DNA from: Phellopilus nigrolimitatus
Lineage: Eukaryota > Basidiomycota > Agaricomycetes > Hymenochaetales > Hymenochaetaceae
NCBI GenBank assembly: GCA_021029095.1
Contig: JAJOHG010000264.1
Location: forward strand, 1-35,587
Direction: 5' to 3'
DNA: 35,587 nucleotides
Part shown: positions 10,141 to 19,068 of the stretch, piece by piece
Position numbering within the stretch: the first letter of the stretch is position 1
How the letters are laid out: each line of letters opens with the position of its first letter
Program-made: the position numbers and the translations under genes
Notes under the pieces: model-generated
The model's database searches: none
What the model saw: the letters and a program-made list of their open reading frames with translations, nothing else
Told to the model about the DNA's origin: nothing

Positions 10141-10305
10141 TTACGGGGCGGCGGCAGCGGCAGCGCTGCGGCGCCTTCCTCCGCCTTGGGCACGTAAGCT
10201 TCCCTCCAGATTGAGTGGCACCATATACAAATAAGGAAGCTGGTATACTTGCTGTTGCACTTGCTGCTGCCTTATTTATGCGTGGTATATGGTAGCAATT
10301 AATCG
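10141..10305 (+). repeat. Conserved upstream module with hairpin (copy A)
   Basis: Direct repeat of 12240-12410 and inverted relative to 1029-1180. It runs from the GGCGGCAGCGGCAGCGCTGC tract through CCCTCCAGATTGAGTGG, the inverted-repeat arms around CCATATACAAATAAGG and CCTTATTTATGCGTGGTA, to GGTAGCAATTAAT. Here the TATA-like arm is mutated (TATACAAATA). The module is separated from its gene by the captured fragment at about 10306-10990. Confidence 0.8.
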
Positions 10306-10398
10306 TGACCGTCGCGCCTCGCCTCGCCGCGCTTTGCGAACAACATAACCCCCGCCCACGCGTCCTCGCCGTCCGCCGCTGCGCTCGGCTTCGCGTAG

Positions 10399-10964
10399 GC
10401 CCAGCAGCAGCAGATTGCGGCGCAGGTCCGGATGAAAGCGGGCAAGCCGCAGCAGCCGCAGCACCCACTGCTCACACCCTCCGGCCGCGCGCTCGCCGTC
10501 GGCGGGAAGGTGCTGAACGTCTCCGTTGACTCACTCGCGCCGTGCATCATGTTCTGGCCCGACAACGAGGCGCTCCCCGAGCCCGGCCAGGCCGGGCTCG
10601 CGAACGTGCATGTGCGTCCCTGCAACAAATGCTTGTCCACCCCCGTTTTTGCTAACTGGATGTTTTTAATCCTGCTTGCGTATAGCAGCCGCCCATCATG
10701 AGCACCGGGAACAAGGGCCCCGTCGAGCACCAGCCCGGGGACTGGGTCTGCAAGAAGTGCGAGTATCTGAACTGGAGGCGCAGGAAGGTGTGCCAGCCGT
10801 GTTTCCCCTGTGAGTCAGAGAAAACTGCGATCGCGCTTCTTTGCTTCTGTGAACTGACTCTTGAGCTGATTTAGATGCGGAGGTGAACGGCGACTGCGTC
10901 TCGGCGACCATGCATGCGGAGCGGCTCGTGCTGCTCGCTGCGGTGTACACGCAGGCGCAGACAG
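10399..10964 (+). pseudogene. Captured gene fragment: RanBP2-type zinc-finger protein (partial, introns retained)
   Basis: Three exon-like pieces, 10399-10611, 10686-10809 and 10875-10964, are joined by clean GT-AG introns (10612-10685 and 10810-10874). They are bounded by an acceptor-like CGCGTAG on the left and a donor-like GGTACG on the right. Joined, they read as one frame: a Gln-rich start (AQQQQIAAQ), a Pro-rich middle, then QPPIMSTGNKGP and GDWVCKKCEYLNWRRRKVC plus QPC. The cysteines fit the RanBP2 zinc finger exactly (W-x-C-x2-C-x3-N-x6-C-x2-C), a fold that binds single-stranded RNA. No start or stop belongs to it. Comparison with the 12483 unit shows that the block (about 10306-10990) sits between the upstream module and TAATCGGGAT, where that unit has only about 14 bp. 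It is therefore an internal piece of another gene, copied at the DNA level. Confidence 0.8.
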
Positions 10965-11055
10965 GTACGCCGAGTTGTGCTGGCGTTTACTAATCGGGAT
11001 AGAGCATATAACGTTTGAGGGCTGAGTGAGGGCGTCTTTTGCACCTACTACCACC

Positions 11056-11782
11056 ATGTCCACCCCGCCTGCGCCGCAGGAAGAGAAAACAATGGCGTTG
11101 AAAGCGCGTCTTGAGGCTCTGAACGCCGAACTCGCTGCTATGAACGGCGACGAGCTAGTGACGGACCCCGATCTCGCAAACAGCGCGGTGGTGAGCGTGT
11201 GCGCCTTGTTCCGCGTCGACTTAACGCTGATCTTCGTTACAGGCGGCTGCGGGCGCGGCGCTCGCGAAGCGCCGTGTTTGGGACGCCGTGGTGGCGCGCG
11301 CGCACGCGCTGAATCTGCCGTGCGTCGCTGAGCTGGCGTTGAAGGCGAGTCTTTTCTTTTATTTCGTGCTGTGGCGCAGCTGGGTGACCGGACCGGCTTT
11401 GGGAACACAGGTGATTGCGCGCGAGGGATCGGAGACGGGGAACAGCGTGCCGCGCAAGCAATCCGCCTCGCGCGAGCCTGAGGACGAGGAGAACGCGTGT
11501 GCCAAGGCGGCGCGTGTTCATACAAGTAGCAGCGAGGCCGACATGGGTAGAGAGGCCGACCCACGCGAGGGGGCAGGCTCTACGGCGCAGGTCGGGCCAT
11601 CGTTCCGCTCGCGTACGGAAGCTATCGACCGTGCGCAACTCGCCACGTTGCCTGGCGTCGACGAAGAACCGCTTTTGCGTGGATTAACTCTCAACCTCAT
11701 CACAGCGCACGAAGAGTTCATCACATTGCAACGCGAGGTCCTCACATCGTACAGGCATTTCTTGGAGCATCTGGGTGACTAG
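11056..11782 (+). CDS. Acidic hexapeptide-repeat family protein, copy A (contracted repeat)
   Basis: Function unknown. Exons 11056-11190, 11243-11344 and 11411-11782 give 202 aa. Intron 1 (52 bp) is GT-AG; intron 2 (66 bp) is GC-AG (GCGAG...ACACAG), as in the other two copies. The N-terminus MSTPPAPQEEKT and the block AAAGAALAKRRVWDAVVARA match the family. Only about two of the acidic hexapeptides remain (SSSEAD MGREAD), against about 12 in the other copies. The C-terminus TSYRHFLEHLGD is intact. The leader keeps the family's CTACTACCACCATGTCC start context. The normal upstream module lies more than 700 bp away because of the captured zinc-finger fragment, so expression may be altered. The 3' flank (11783-12239) is homologous to 13451-13935. 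Confidence 0.7.
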
Positions 11783-12239
11783 GCTCCAGAGGATCGCAGA
11801 AGAAAGAAGGAAACGGCGAAGAAGTGAGGGATGAAGGCGAGGTGGTGAAAAATAAAGCATAGTTCTCTTTTCTTGGACTCTTCTTGGCATTGACTCGCGC
11901 AATGTAAAATTGACGATGTATGTGTGTAGCGCTTGCTTTTTGAAATCGAGAGCAAATTTGGCAAACGAATCATACGTGCAATATGCAAAATAGTATTGTT
12001 GGAACCTACGATGACCCTCCAGGCCGTCGACCGCGTCGTCAGGGAATGAAAGTCTAGCGCAGGACAACTGAATGGGTCTTTGTTTCTACCGTCGTCCTAA
12101 AGCGCGTTTCATGTGTGCCGCATGATGTAGTTCTTCTCATACGGTACAGTCGGCCTGGCAGGCGCGGACACGAAGAACAAGCGGCGAGAGGTAGCCTGAG
12201 GAGAGGCAACGCTGATTATGAGAACTTGGTGAAGTCGAT

Positions 12240-12410
12240 AGGCAGCGGCAGCGGCAGCGCTGCGGCGCCTTCCTCCGCCTGGCACGTAAGCGTGACAGCT
12301 TCCCTCCAGATTGAGTGGTACCATATATAAATAAGGAAGCTGGTATACTTACTGTTGCACTTGCTGTTGCCTTATTCATGCATGATATATGGTAGCAATT
12401 AATTGTAAGG
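12240..12410 (+). repeat. Conserved upstream module with hairpin (copy B)
   Basis: Best-preserved copy. It has GGCAGCGGCAGCGGCAGCGC at the left edge, CTTCCCTCCAGATTGAGTGG, left arm GTACCATATATAAATAAGG (12318-12335 region), and right arm CCTTATTCATGCATGATA through GGTA (12370-12394). The TATA-like TATATAAATA lies about 155 bp upstream of the ATG at 12483, a plausible but untested promoter distance. Confidence 0.8.
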
Positions 12411-12482
12411 CGTTCTCTAATCGGGATGGAGCCAACAACGTATGAGGGCTGAGAGAGGGCGTCCTCTGCACCTACTACCACC

Positions 12483-13450
12483 ATGTCCACCCCGCCTGCG
12501 CTTCAGGAAGAGAAAAAAATGGCGCTGAAAGCGCGTTTCGACCACGCTTTTGAAGCCCTGGACGCCTTGCTCGCTGAGGCGGACGGCGACGAGCTAGTGA
12601 CAGACCCCGACTTCACAAAGAGCGTGGTGGTGAGCGTATGCGCGTTGTTTCGTGTCGGCTTCACGTTGACCTTCGTTACAGACGGCTGCGGGCGCGGCGC
12701 TCGAGAAGTGCCGTGTTTGGGACGCCGCGGTGGCGCGCGCGCATGCGCCGAACCTGCCGTGTGCCGCTGAGCCGGCGTTGAAGGCGAGTCCTTTCTTTCT
12801 TTTAGTTCTGTGGCACAGCTAGGTGACCGGACTTGGCTTGGGAAACACAGGCGGCTGCGCGCGAGGGGCCGGAGATGGGGAGCAGCGCGTCGTGCAAGCG
12901 CTCCGCCTCACGCGAGCCTGAGGACGAGGCGCGTGCGTGTGCCAAGGCGGCGCGTGTTCGTACAACTAGCAACGAGACTGACATGGGCAGCGAGGTCGAC
13001 GTGGGCAACGAGGCCGACGCGGGCAGCGAGGCCGATTCGGAGAACGAGGCTGACATGCGTAGTGAGACCGACGTGGGCAGCGAGGCCACCGTGGGTAGTG
13101 AAGCCGACGCGGGGAGTGAAACCGACGCGGGAAGCGAGGCCGACAATGGTAGCGAGGCCGACATGGGCAACGAGTCCGACGCGCGCGAAGGGGCAGACTC
13201 TACGGCGCAGGTTGGGCCACCCCGCTCGCGTACGAAAGCTATCAGGTTGGCCCGCCGCGTGCCGCTCGCCGAGTTGCTCGGCGACGACGGGGTAGCGCGT
13301 TTGCGCGAATCAATTCGCAATCTCGTCATAACGTACAGGGAGGCCATCACATCGTACAGGAAGCTCGTCATAACGTACAGGGAGGCCATCACATCGTACG
13401 GGAAGCTCGTCACAACGTGCAGGCGTTTTTTGGAGCTTCTGGGTGACTAA
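12483..13450 (+). CDS. Acidic hexapeptide-repeat family protein, copy B (most complete)
   Basis: Function unknown. Exons 12483-12629, 12682-12783 and 12851-13450 give 282 aa. Intron 1 is GT-AG (52 bp); intron 2 is GC-AG (67 bp). Order of parts: MSTPPALQEEKKMALKARF with a helical, charged N-terminus; an Ala-rich block TAAGAALEKCRVWDAAVARA; a short Ser/Arg/Lys-rich segment (KRSASREPEDEARACAK) that could act as a nuclear signal; about 12 acidic hexapeptides (MGSEVD VGNEAD AGSEAD and so on) from an 18-bp minisatellite; a basic stretch; and a C-terminal helix in which ITYREAITSY is duplicated (48-bp unit), ending RRFLELLGD. No signal peptide or membrane span. It sits in tandem with copy A at 11056, and its upstream module is directly adjacent. 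It may be nuclear, which is an inference from composition only. Confidence 0.75.
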
Positions 13451-14442
13451 GTCGTGGCGGCTCCAGAGGATTTCAGAAGAAAGAAGAAACCGGCGAAGAA
13501 ATGAGGGATGAAGGCGAGGTGGCGAAACGGTGAAAATAAAGCATAGTTCTCTTTTCTTTGACTGACTCCCGCAATGTATAGTATAATTTGACGATGTATG
13601 TGTTGCTTTTTGAGATCGGGGGTTGATTTGGCAAGTGAGTCATACGTACAATACGCAAAACGATATTGTTGGGACCTATACGATGACACTCCAGGCCGTC
13701 GGTTGCATCGCATCCGAACCATCCGCGTTGTTAGGGGATGAAAGTCCAGCGCAGGACAACTGAATGGGTCTTTATTCCTATCGTCATCCTAAAACGCGTT
13801 TCACGCGTACCACATGAAGCGGTTCTTCTCATGCGGTACATGCACAGTCGGCCTAACAGACGTGGACACGGGGGATAAAGCGGAGAGAGGCAACCTGAGG
13901 AGAGGCAGTACGATTATGGGTGAAGCCGATAGATCAGAGAAGTGAGACCGGAAAGGACCTGCCCTAAAGTCCCTCCATATACGCATAGCGACATCAGTCC
14001 CACCGTGACTGTCCATGCTCAACTGCGAGCAGCGCTTTCGTATTTCTGTATGCTCAGCTACATCAACTAAGAACTTGGACGTGTTTGCGATGGTCGTGAA
14101 AACTGGTTGCACAGCACATCTACTTGTTATCGAAGGCGAGAACAACTCGAAAAGCAGAAATGGCCGCAGTCTCTGCGTCTCCGTCGATGTTGCTAGCAGC
14201 ACTCTGTGTGGGGCACTCATCGACATATTATCCTCCTTCTATCGCTGAAACGAGCGGATCGAGGTAAGTCCATCGCTGCAAGTCCGCTGCTACATCATGT
14301 GTCGGCGCGCGCCTGCGTCGGCACCTTCGGCCGCATCTGCGCACAGAATCGGTTCGAGGCGCTGCACGGATATCGCCATTATACGCAGTTTGAGCTCCTC
14401 GTGCCGTTGTTTGCATGGTCAAGGCCGTCTCCGTCCGCGCCT

Positions 14443-14490
14443 TCTCGCTGACGTGCATTCTCGCTGACGTGCATTCTCGCTGACGTGCAT
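14443..14490 (+). repeat. Three tandem copies of a 16-bp unit with TGACGTGC
   Basis: TCTCGCTGACGTGCAT is repeated three times exactly. Each unit has a CRE-like TGACGTG core. The corresponding place in the duplicated unit (about 17366-17382) has a single diverged copy (TCTCACTGACTTGCAT), so the array expanded after the duplication. It lies about 600 bp upstream of HAD gene 1. Confidence 0.9.
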
Positions 14491-14800
14491 CCGCATTTTC
14501 GACGGTGATTTCGGCTTCGCTAAAGGCATAGCGCACCAGCGAAACGCACCTACTCCAGCCACCACAAGTCTGTCTGATCAGTTCAACTTCCCCTGCACCA
14601 GTCCACTCCGCGACGGCGGGTGCCGTCTTCTCAAACCAAGCGGTCTTTTCTATTCACATCTCTGGCTTGCTGCGCGCCTGCTCTGCTCTTCCTTCCTCTC
14701 TGCTTGTGTGACTTCTCCCGACGTTCATCGCACATTCAAATGTCCCGGCCGCCGTCCCTATCCATTTTGTCAAAACCCGAGAAATGAACATTATCACAAT

Positions 14801-14806
14801 CACGTG
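14801..14806. promoter_or_regulatory. CACGTG E-box upstream of HAD gene 1
   Basis: A palindromic CACGTG followed by CA. It is conserved in the duplicate at 17648-17653 and followed there too by a GGCAGTGCAGCGG-like word. CACGTG is the core bound by bHLH factors such as Pho4 or USF-type proteins. Binding is not shown. Confidence 0.4.
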
Positions 14807-14983
14807 CATGTGTTGGCAGTGCCGATCAGTGGCAGTGCAGCGGATCAGCCGCTGAGACCTCTGTTGCTTCCGCTCCCTCCTCTCGTCATCTGAATCCCTG
14901 CAACCGCCTCCCGAGACCTTTACTTGAATAATCGCAATTGTTTGGTGCTTTCTTACAATGACGAAAGATACCCTCGAGCTGCG

Positions 14984-14990
14984 TATAAAG
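14984..14990 (+). promoter_or_regulatory. TATA box of HAD gene 1
   Basis: TATAAAG follows CCTCGAGCTGCG, about 107 bp upstream of the ATG at 15097. The context is strongly conserved in the duplicate (CCTCGAGCTGGGTATAAAGG at 17.8 kb). Confidence 0.7.
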
Positions 14991-15096
14991 GAGGACTGTT
15001 GTCTGCTCGAGACCTCATCACAACTCTACCTTCAACCGCCATCTACTACCAAGTCCCTACCTGTCCCCGTCTCCCTCTAAATTCACCCTTACCATC

Positions 15097-16259
15097 ATGC
15101 AATCAACCACCTTCCGTGCTGATGCCGTGCTCTTTGACATGGTCCGTCTCCCTTTTCCCTCTCTCTCTCCCTTTAACCAACATGCCCTCTTTTTTGCAGG
15201 ACGGCACGCTCACAGACTCCATCGCCGCCGTCGAGGCCGCTTGGGGAGCCGTTGCCGTTGACCTCGGTCTCGACCCCGAAACTGTCATCGCCGCGACGCA
15301 CGGGAAGCGCGCCATCGACAACCTCGCCTTCTACCGCCCGGAGATTAAAGCGCACGAGATGGACGCCGCCGTCGAGGCCTTCGAGCAGTCTATCCTCGAC
15401 TTCGCGGATTCCTTCAAGAAGATCAAAGAGGGCAGCGTGCCGGGCTCTGAGTCAATCGAGTCGGAACTTTCTGAACACCCTGATTCGGACTCGACAGAGT
15501 CGACACCGGCTCTATCCAACGCGTCTGTCTCCTCCTCGCGGAGCGGCTCGCTCTCCACACCATCCTCCCCCACCGATCCCTCTGCCGGCGCACGGCGCCC
15601 CTCGTTCGGAACGCGCCTCTCCGACATGCTTGCCTCCGCTCTCCCCGAAGACTCCCCTGTATTCGACGAGTCCCCCGAATCCAACTTCACCGCACACAAC
15701 GCGCAGAAGAAGGCAGTCGAGGCCGACATCGAGGCCGCGTGGGAGACGGAGGCCGAAGCCGTCGACCGCTCGATCTGCATCCTTCCTGGCGTGAAGGACA
15801 TGATCGAATGCATACCCGACTGGCGCTACGCCGTCGCTACCAGTGGCGCGAAGACATACGGTTCGTTTCCTCTCTTCTGTTTTCTTACTGTGTAACTGAA
15901 TTTCCTTTCGCACAGCGTACGGCGCGATGACCCGTGTTGGCATCACCCCGCCGCCTGTGACCATCACCGCCGACGACAAGCGCTTAAAGGCAGGAAAGCC
16001 CGCACCAGATCCGTTCCTCCTCGCTGCATCATGCCTCGGTTTCGACGCAAAACGCTGCGTCGTCTTTGAGGACTCGCCTTCAGGGATCCGCGCGGGTGTC
16101 GCGAGCGGTGCGACGGTCATCGCTGTGTGTACTAGCCACGAGCGCAGCAAGATAGAAGGGTGTGGTGCGCATTTCGTTGTGGAGGATATGCGCAAGGTGC
16201 GCTGTGCGACGGAAGGCGAGGGCGCGGGGATGCGGCTGGTATTTACTGTCGAGCACTGA
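15097..16259 (+). CDS. HAD-superfamily phosphatase 1 (glycerol-3-phosphate / 2-deoxyglucose-6-phosphate phosphatase type)
   Basis: A haloacid dehalogenase-like hydrolase that should remove phosphate from a small sugar or polyol phosphate in the cytosol. Exons 15097-15141, 15200-15860 and 15916-16259 give 349 aa; both introns are GT-AG. Motif I is FDM|DGTLTDS, with nucleophile Asp14 and acid/base Asp16; intron 1 falls exactly between Met15 and Asp16. Motif II is VATSGAKTY, motif III is the Lys in KAGKPAPDPF, and motif IV is FEDSPSGIRAG. The GHGKR-like helical cap is seen as ATHGKRAIDNLAF. The family is usually about 240-250 aa; here a Ser/Pro/Asp-rich insertion (about residues 91-187) sits between cap and core, likely disordered and possibly phosphorylated. 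ATG 15097 is preferred to upstream ATGs because it leads straight into motif I and is matched in the paralog. The exact substrate is unknown. Confidence 0.9.
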
Positions 16260-17647
16260 GCCGTCGTCTTCCTGTTGTTTTGCTTTTTTTTTGTGTGTGC
16301 TGTGATGTGTTTCCGCTTTGCACCGTTTTGCTATCCTGTCTTCCTATCTTGTCTTCATGCTTCCTATCGCGCCTTCTGTGTCCCGTCCTGTCTTCTCAGC
16401 TCCATTTTACTTCTCGACGTTCATGTCCGCAACACATTTTCTTCCGATTTCTTTGTTCAGTTACTCGGCCGTGCAAATCAAAAATATAAAATTGACAAAA
16501 ATAAACTGTTATTCATATGTATCCTTACCTCGTTGTTCCAATCTCACATCCAATAACTCAGACAAGTAGCCCAATATTTCCTTCATCGTTTCACCATCCA
16601 AACGAAAGTAAGCGGCGCTAGGCGTTGTCATGCCATGTCAGGCCGCGCTGTCCTTCGCAGAAGTGCGCACTCCGTGAACGACATGCCTTCTCGTCCCTTG
16701 AGGAAACAGCGACTTCGTCCTCGTCTGGGCGCGTCAGGCAAATCCTCAAGTCGACAAAGAAGTCTTTCTTCTCAGAGAGATATCGATCTCAGGAGCCTAA
16801 GTCGGATAAAGCACGAGACAGCGCTGCGCATCGTTGGTCACGGTGAGAACGAGCAGCTTCAACTCTCTAACTCGCCGTTCAACACTAAATTATTGATTGC
16901 TTCCTCTGGCGTAAACATAATTTGCTTGATACTTTTCTGTGCGCCCAGCTACATAACCTAAGCGCTTGTTTCAGGTGGACGCGAAACATGGATGCGCAAC
17001 AAATCCCTGCTTGGTTTCAAAAGGCGAGGACGACACATGGCGTATTGAAGAGCAGGAACGGCTGCAGACTCTGCGCGTCCACACCGAGGGCACTCATCGA
17101 TGCATCATCGGCCTCCGGTCGCTGAGTCTGGCGGGTCGCGACAAGTCCGCCTCTGCGTCATGCATCAACGCTCGCTCTTGCGCGGGTGACGCCGCACGCC
17201 AACCCCTCCACCCGCATTCGCGCAAGGAATCACTTCAATGTGATGTAGGAACAATGTTGCCATGCTTGCGCAAGTCTTCCGGCAGTTCTGGCTCTGCGTG
17301 CCGTCGTTTGCGTGCCGTCATCTGCGTGGTCGAGGGCGCCCCCGCCGTCGCCTGGCACGCCTTCTCACTGACTTGCATCCGCGTCTTCGATGGCGAGTTT
17401 GGCCTCCACAAAGGCGCACCTGCGAATTCGCCAGTCTCCATCTCTCTGCCAAAGTTCAGTACAAATTTCCCCGTACGGATACAAGCCGACGGGGCGCTGT
17501 CTTCTCAAAGCAAAGCGAGTCATCTCTTTACATTCAGGTCGCTCTCCGATCCCACTCTGCCAGTCCTAGTCCTTTATTCATGTTATTTCCCTCGACGTCC
17601 ATCTCCCTTCATACCTCCCGACCAGTGTCTCCAAACCTCATCGCGGT

Positions 17648-17653
17648 CACGTG
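17648..17653. promoter_or_regulatory. CACGTG E-box upstream of HAD gene 2
   Basis: CACGTG followed by CA, then a GGCAGTGGCAGTGCAGCGG stretch, conserved with the box at 14801. About 260 bp upstream of the ATG. Confidence 0.4.
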
Positions 17654-17804
17654 CAGGCCGCGGCAGTGGCAGTGCAGCGGCTTAACTGAGACTTCCGCTC
17701 CCTTTCCTCGTCATCTGAATCCTCCGCCTTCCGAGATACTTATCTGAACAATTGCAATTGTTTGACCCTTTTCGCGCAATGACGAAACAAGCCCTCGAGC
17801 TGGG

Positions 17805-17811
17805 TATAAAG
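17805..17811 (+). promoter_or_regulatory. TATA box of HAD gene 2
   Basis: TATAAAG about 105 bp upstream of the ATG at 17916, at the same spacing and in the same context as in HAD gene 1. Confidence 0.7.
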
Positions 17812-17915
17812 GAGTGCTTCCGTCTGCTCGAGTCCTCATCACAACTCTACCTTCAACCGCCATCTACTACCAAGTCCCTACCCGTCCCACTTCTCCAGCC
17901 TCATTATCAACCATC

Positions 17916-19068
17916 ATGCCATCGACCACCTTCCACGCCGACGCCGTCCTCTTCGACATGGTCTGTGTCCGCCACTCTCTCTCTTCCTCTGATCCACTAA
18001 CATGTCCTCTTCCTCGCAGGACGGCACGCTCACAGACTCCATTGCCGCTGTCGAAGCCGCCTGGGGCGCCGTCGCCGTCGACCTGGGCCTCGACCCCGAA
18101 ACTGTCATCGCCGCGACGCACGGCAAGCGCGCCATCGACAACCTCGCCTTCTACCGTCCCGAGATCAAGCCCCATGAGATGGACGCCGCCGTCGAGGCCT
18201 TCGAGCGGTCAATCCTCGACTTCGCGGACTCGCTTAAGAAGCGCACGGAGCGTCGCCGAAGCTCCGGAGAGTCATCTCTAGGATTCTCTGCGCGCGCCGG
18301 CTCGGGCGAGTCGACACCGGCATTCTCGCCCACATCCGCCTTCTCCTCGCGCAGCGGCTCGCCCTCCACACCCGCCTCCCCCACCGACCCATCTATCGGC
18401 GCACGGCGCCCCTCCTTCGCGACGCGCCTCTCCGACATGCTCGCATCCGCCATCCCGGAGGATTCTGTCCTTTCCGTATTCGACGTTTCCGCCGACGACA
18501 AGCGTGCCGACGAGAAGCGGGCTGACGCCGACATCGAGGCCGCGTGGGAGACGGAGGCCGAAGCCATGGACCGATCGATCCGCATTCTGCCCGGCGTGAA
18601 GGACATGATCGAGTGCATACCCAATGGGCGGTATGCGGTTGCTACCAGCGGCGCAAAGACATACGGTCCGTCGTCTCTCCTCTTTTGATCTTCTTAAAGC
18701 GTAACTCACCTACCTGTCGCACAGCTTACGGCGCGATGACACGCGTCGGAATAACTCCACCGCCCGTAACCATCACCGCCGACGACAAGCGCTTAAAGGC
18801 AGGAAAGCCCGCGCCGGACCCCTTCCTCCTCGCAGCCTCTTGCCTTGGCTTCGACGCAAAACGTTGCGTCGTCTTTGAGGACTCGCCATCGGGGATCCGC
18901 GCTGGCGTCGCGAGTGGTGCGACTGTCATTGCCGTGTGCACGAGCCACGAGCGCGCGAAGATAGAAGGGTGCGGTGCGCATTTTATTGTTGAGGACATGC
19001 GCAAGGTGCGCTGTGCGACGGAGGGCGAGGGCGCAGGGATGCGGCTCATATTTACTGTCGAGCATTGA
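17916..19068 (+). CDS. HAD-superfamily phosphatase 2 (tandem paralog)
   Basis: Same reaction class as its neighbour at 15097. Exons 17916-17960, 18020-18665 and 18725-19068 give 344 aa, with both introns at identical positions. Motif I FDM|DGTLTDS, motif II VATSGAKTY, motif III KAGKPAPDPF and motif IV FEDSPSGIRAG are all intact, so it should be active. The core and the last exon are almost identical to paralog 1. The Ser-rich insertion (about residues 88-183) is the most diverged part: it starts with a basic KKRTERRRSSGES instead of KKIKEGSVPGSES and is shortened before EADIEAAWE. The two proteins may therefore differ in regulation rather than catalysis, which is an inference. It has its own TATA box and E-box. 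Confidence 0.9.

Larger units (their letters stand above)
13451..15096. other. 3' flank of copy B and upstream region of HAD gene 1
   Basis: 13451-13935 is homologous to 11783-12239, so the 3' flank was duplicated together with the acidic-repeat gene. Within it, minus-strand frames ending RPTVHVPHEKNRFMWYA here and RPTVPYEKNYIMRHT in the other copy share a tail and a stop. This may be the 3' end of a minus-strand gene (an open frame of 141 aa at 14226-13801 continues it), but nothing recognisable was found. From about 13980 on, the sequence belongs to the 2.8-kb unit duplicated at 16.8-19.4 kb. A 3 x 16-bp array lies at 14443-14490. Confidence 0.45.
13980..16630 (+). repeat. Tandem segmental duplication, unit 1 (HAD phosphatase 1)
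   Basis: Direct duplicate of about 16820-19420. Homology covers the far upstream region (CAGCTACAT...CTAAG and CTCATCGA words), the promoter with CACGTGCA and the TATA box, the whole gene, and the 3' flank down to GTAAGC.GC..TAGGCG. The edges are approximate because homology fades upstream. Confidence 0.8.
16260..17915. other. Spacer between the two HAD genes
   Basis: 16260-16630 is the 3' flank of HAD gene 1, duplicated at 19069-19420 (shared GTTCAGTTACTCGGCCGTGC and AAAATTGACAAA words). About 16820 onward is the upstream part of the second unit. Open frames here (for example plus 16966-17685) are not preserved in the first unit, so I do not call a gene. The promoter of HAD gene 2 is at the right end. 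Confidence 0.5.

Noticed and set aside
10141..13450. Calling the acidic-repeat units Helitrons
   Set aside because: Fragment capture and a hairpin are suggestive, but I could not confirm a TC start, a hairpin plus CTRR end, insertion between A and T, or a RepHel gene.
15331..16195. Long minus-strand frames over the HAD genes (also 18151-18709)
   Set aside because: Antisense shadows caused by high GC at third positions; the plus strand carries the catalytic motifs.
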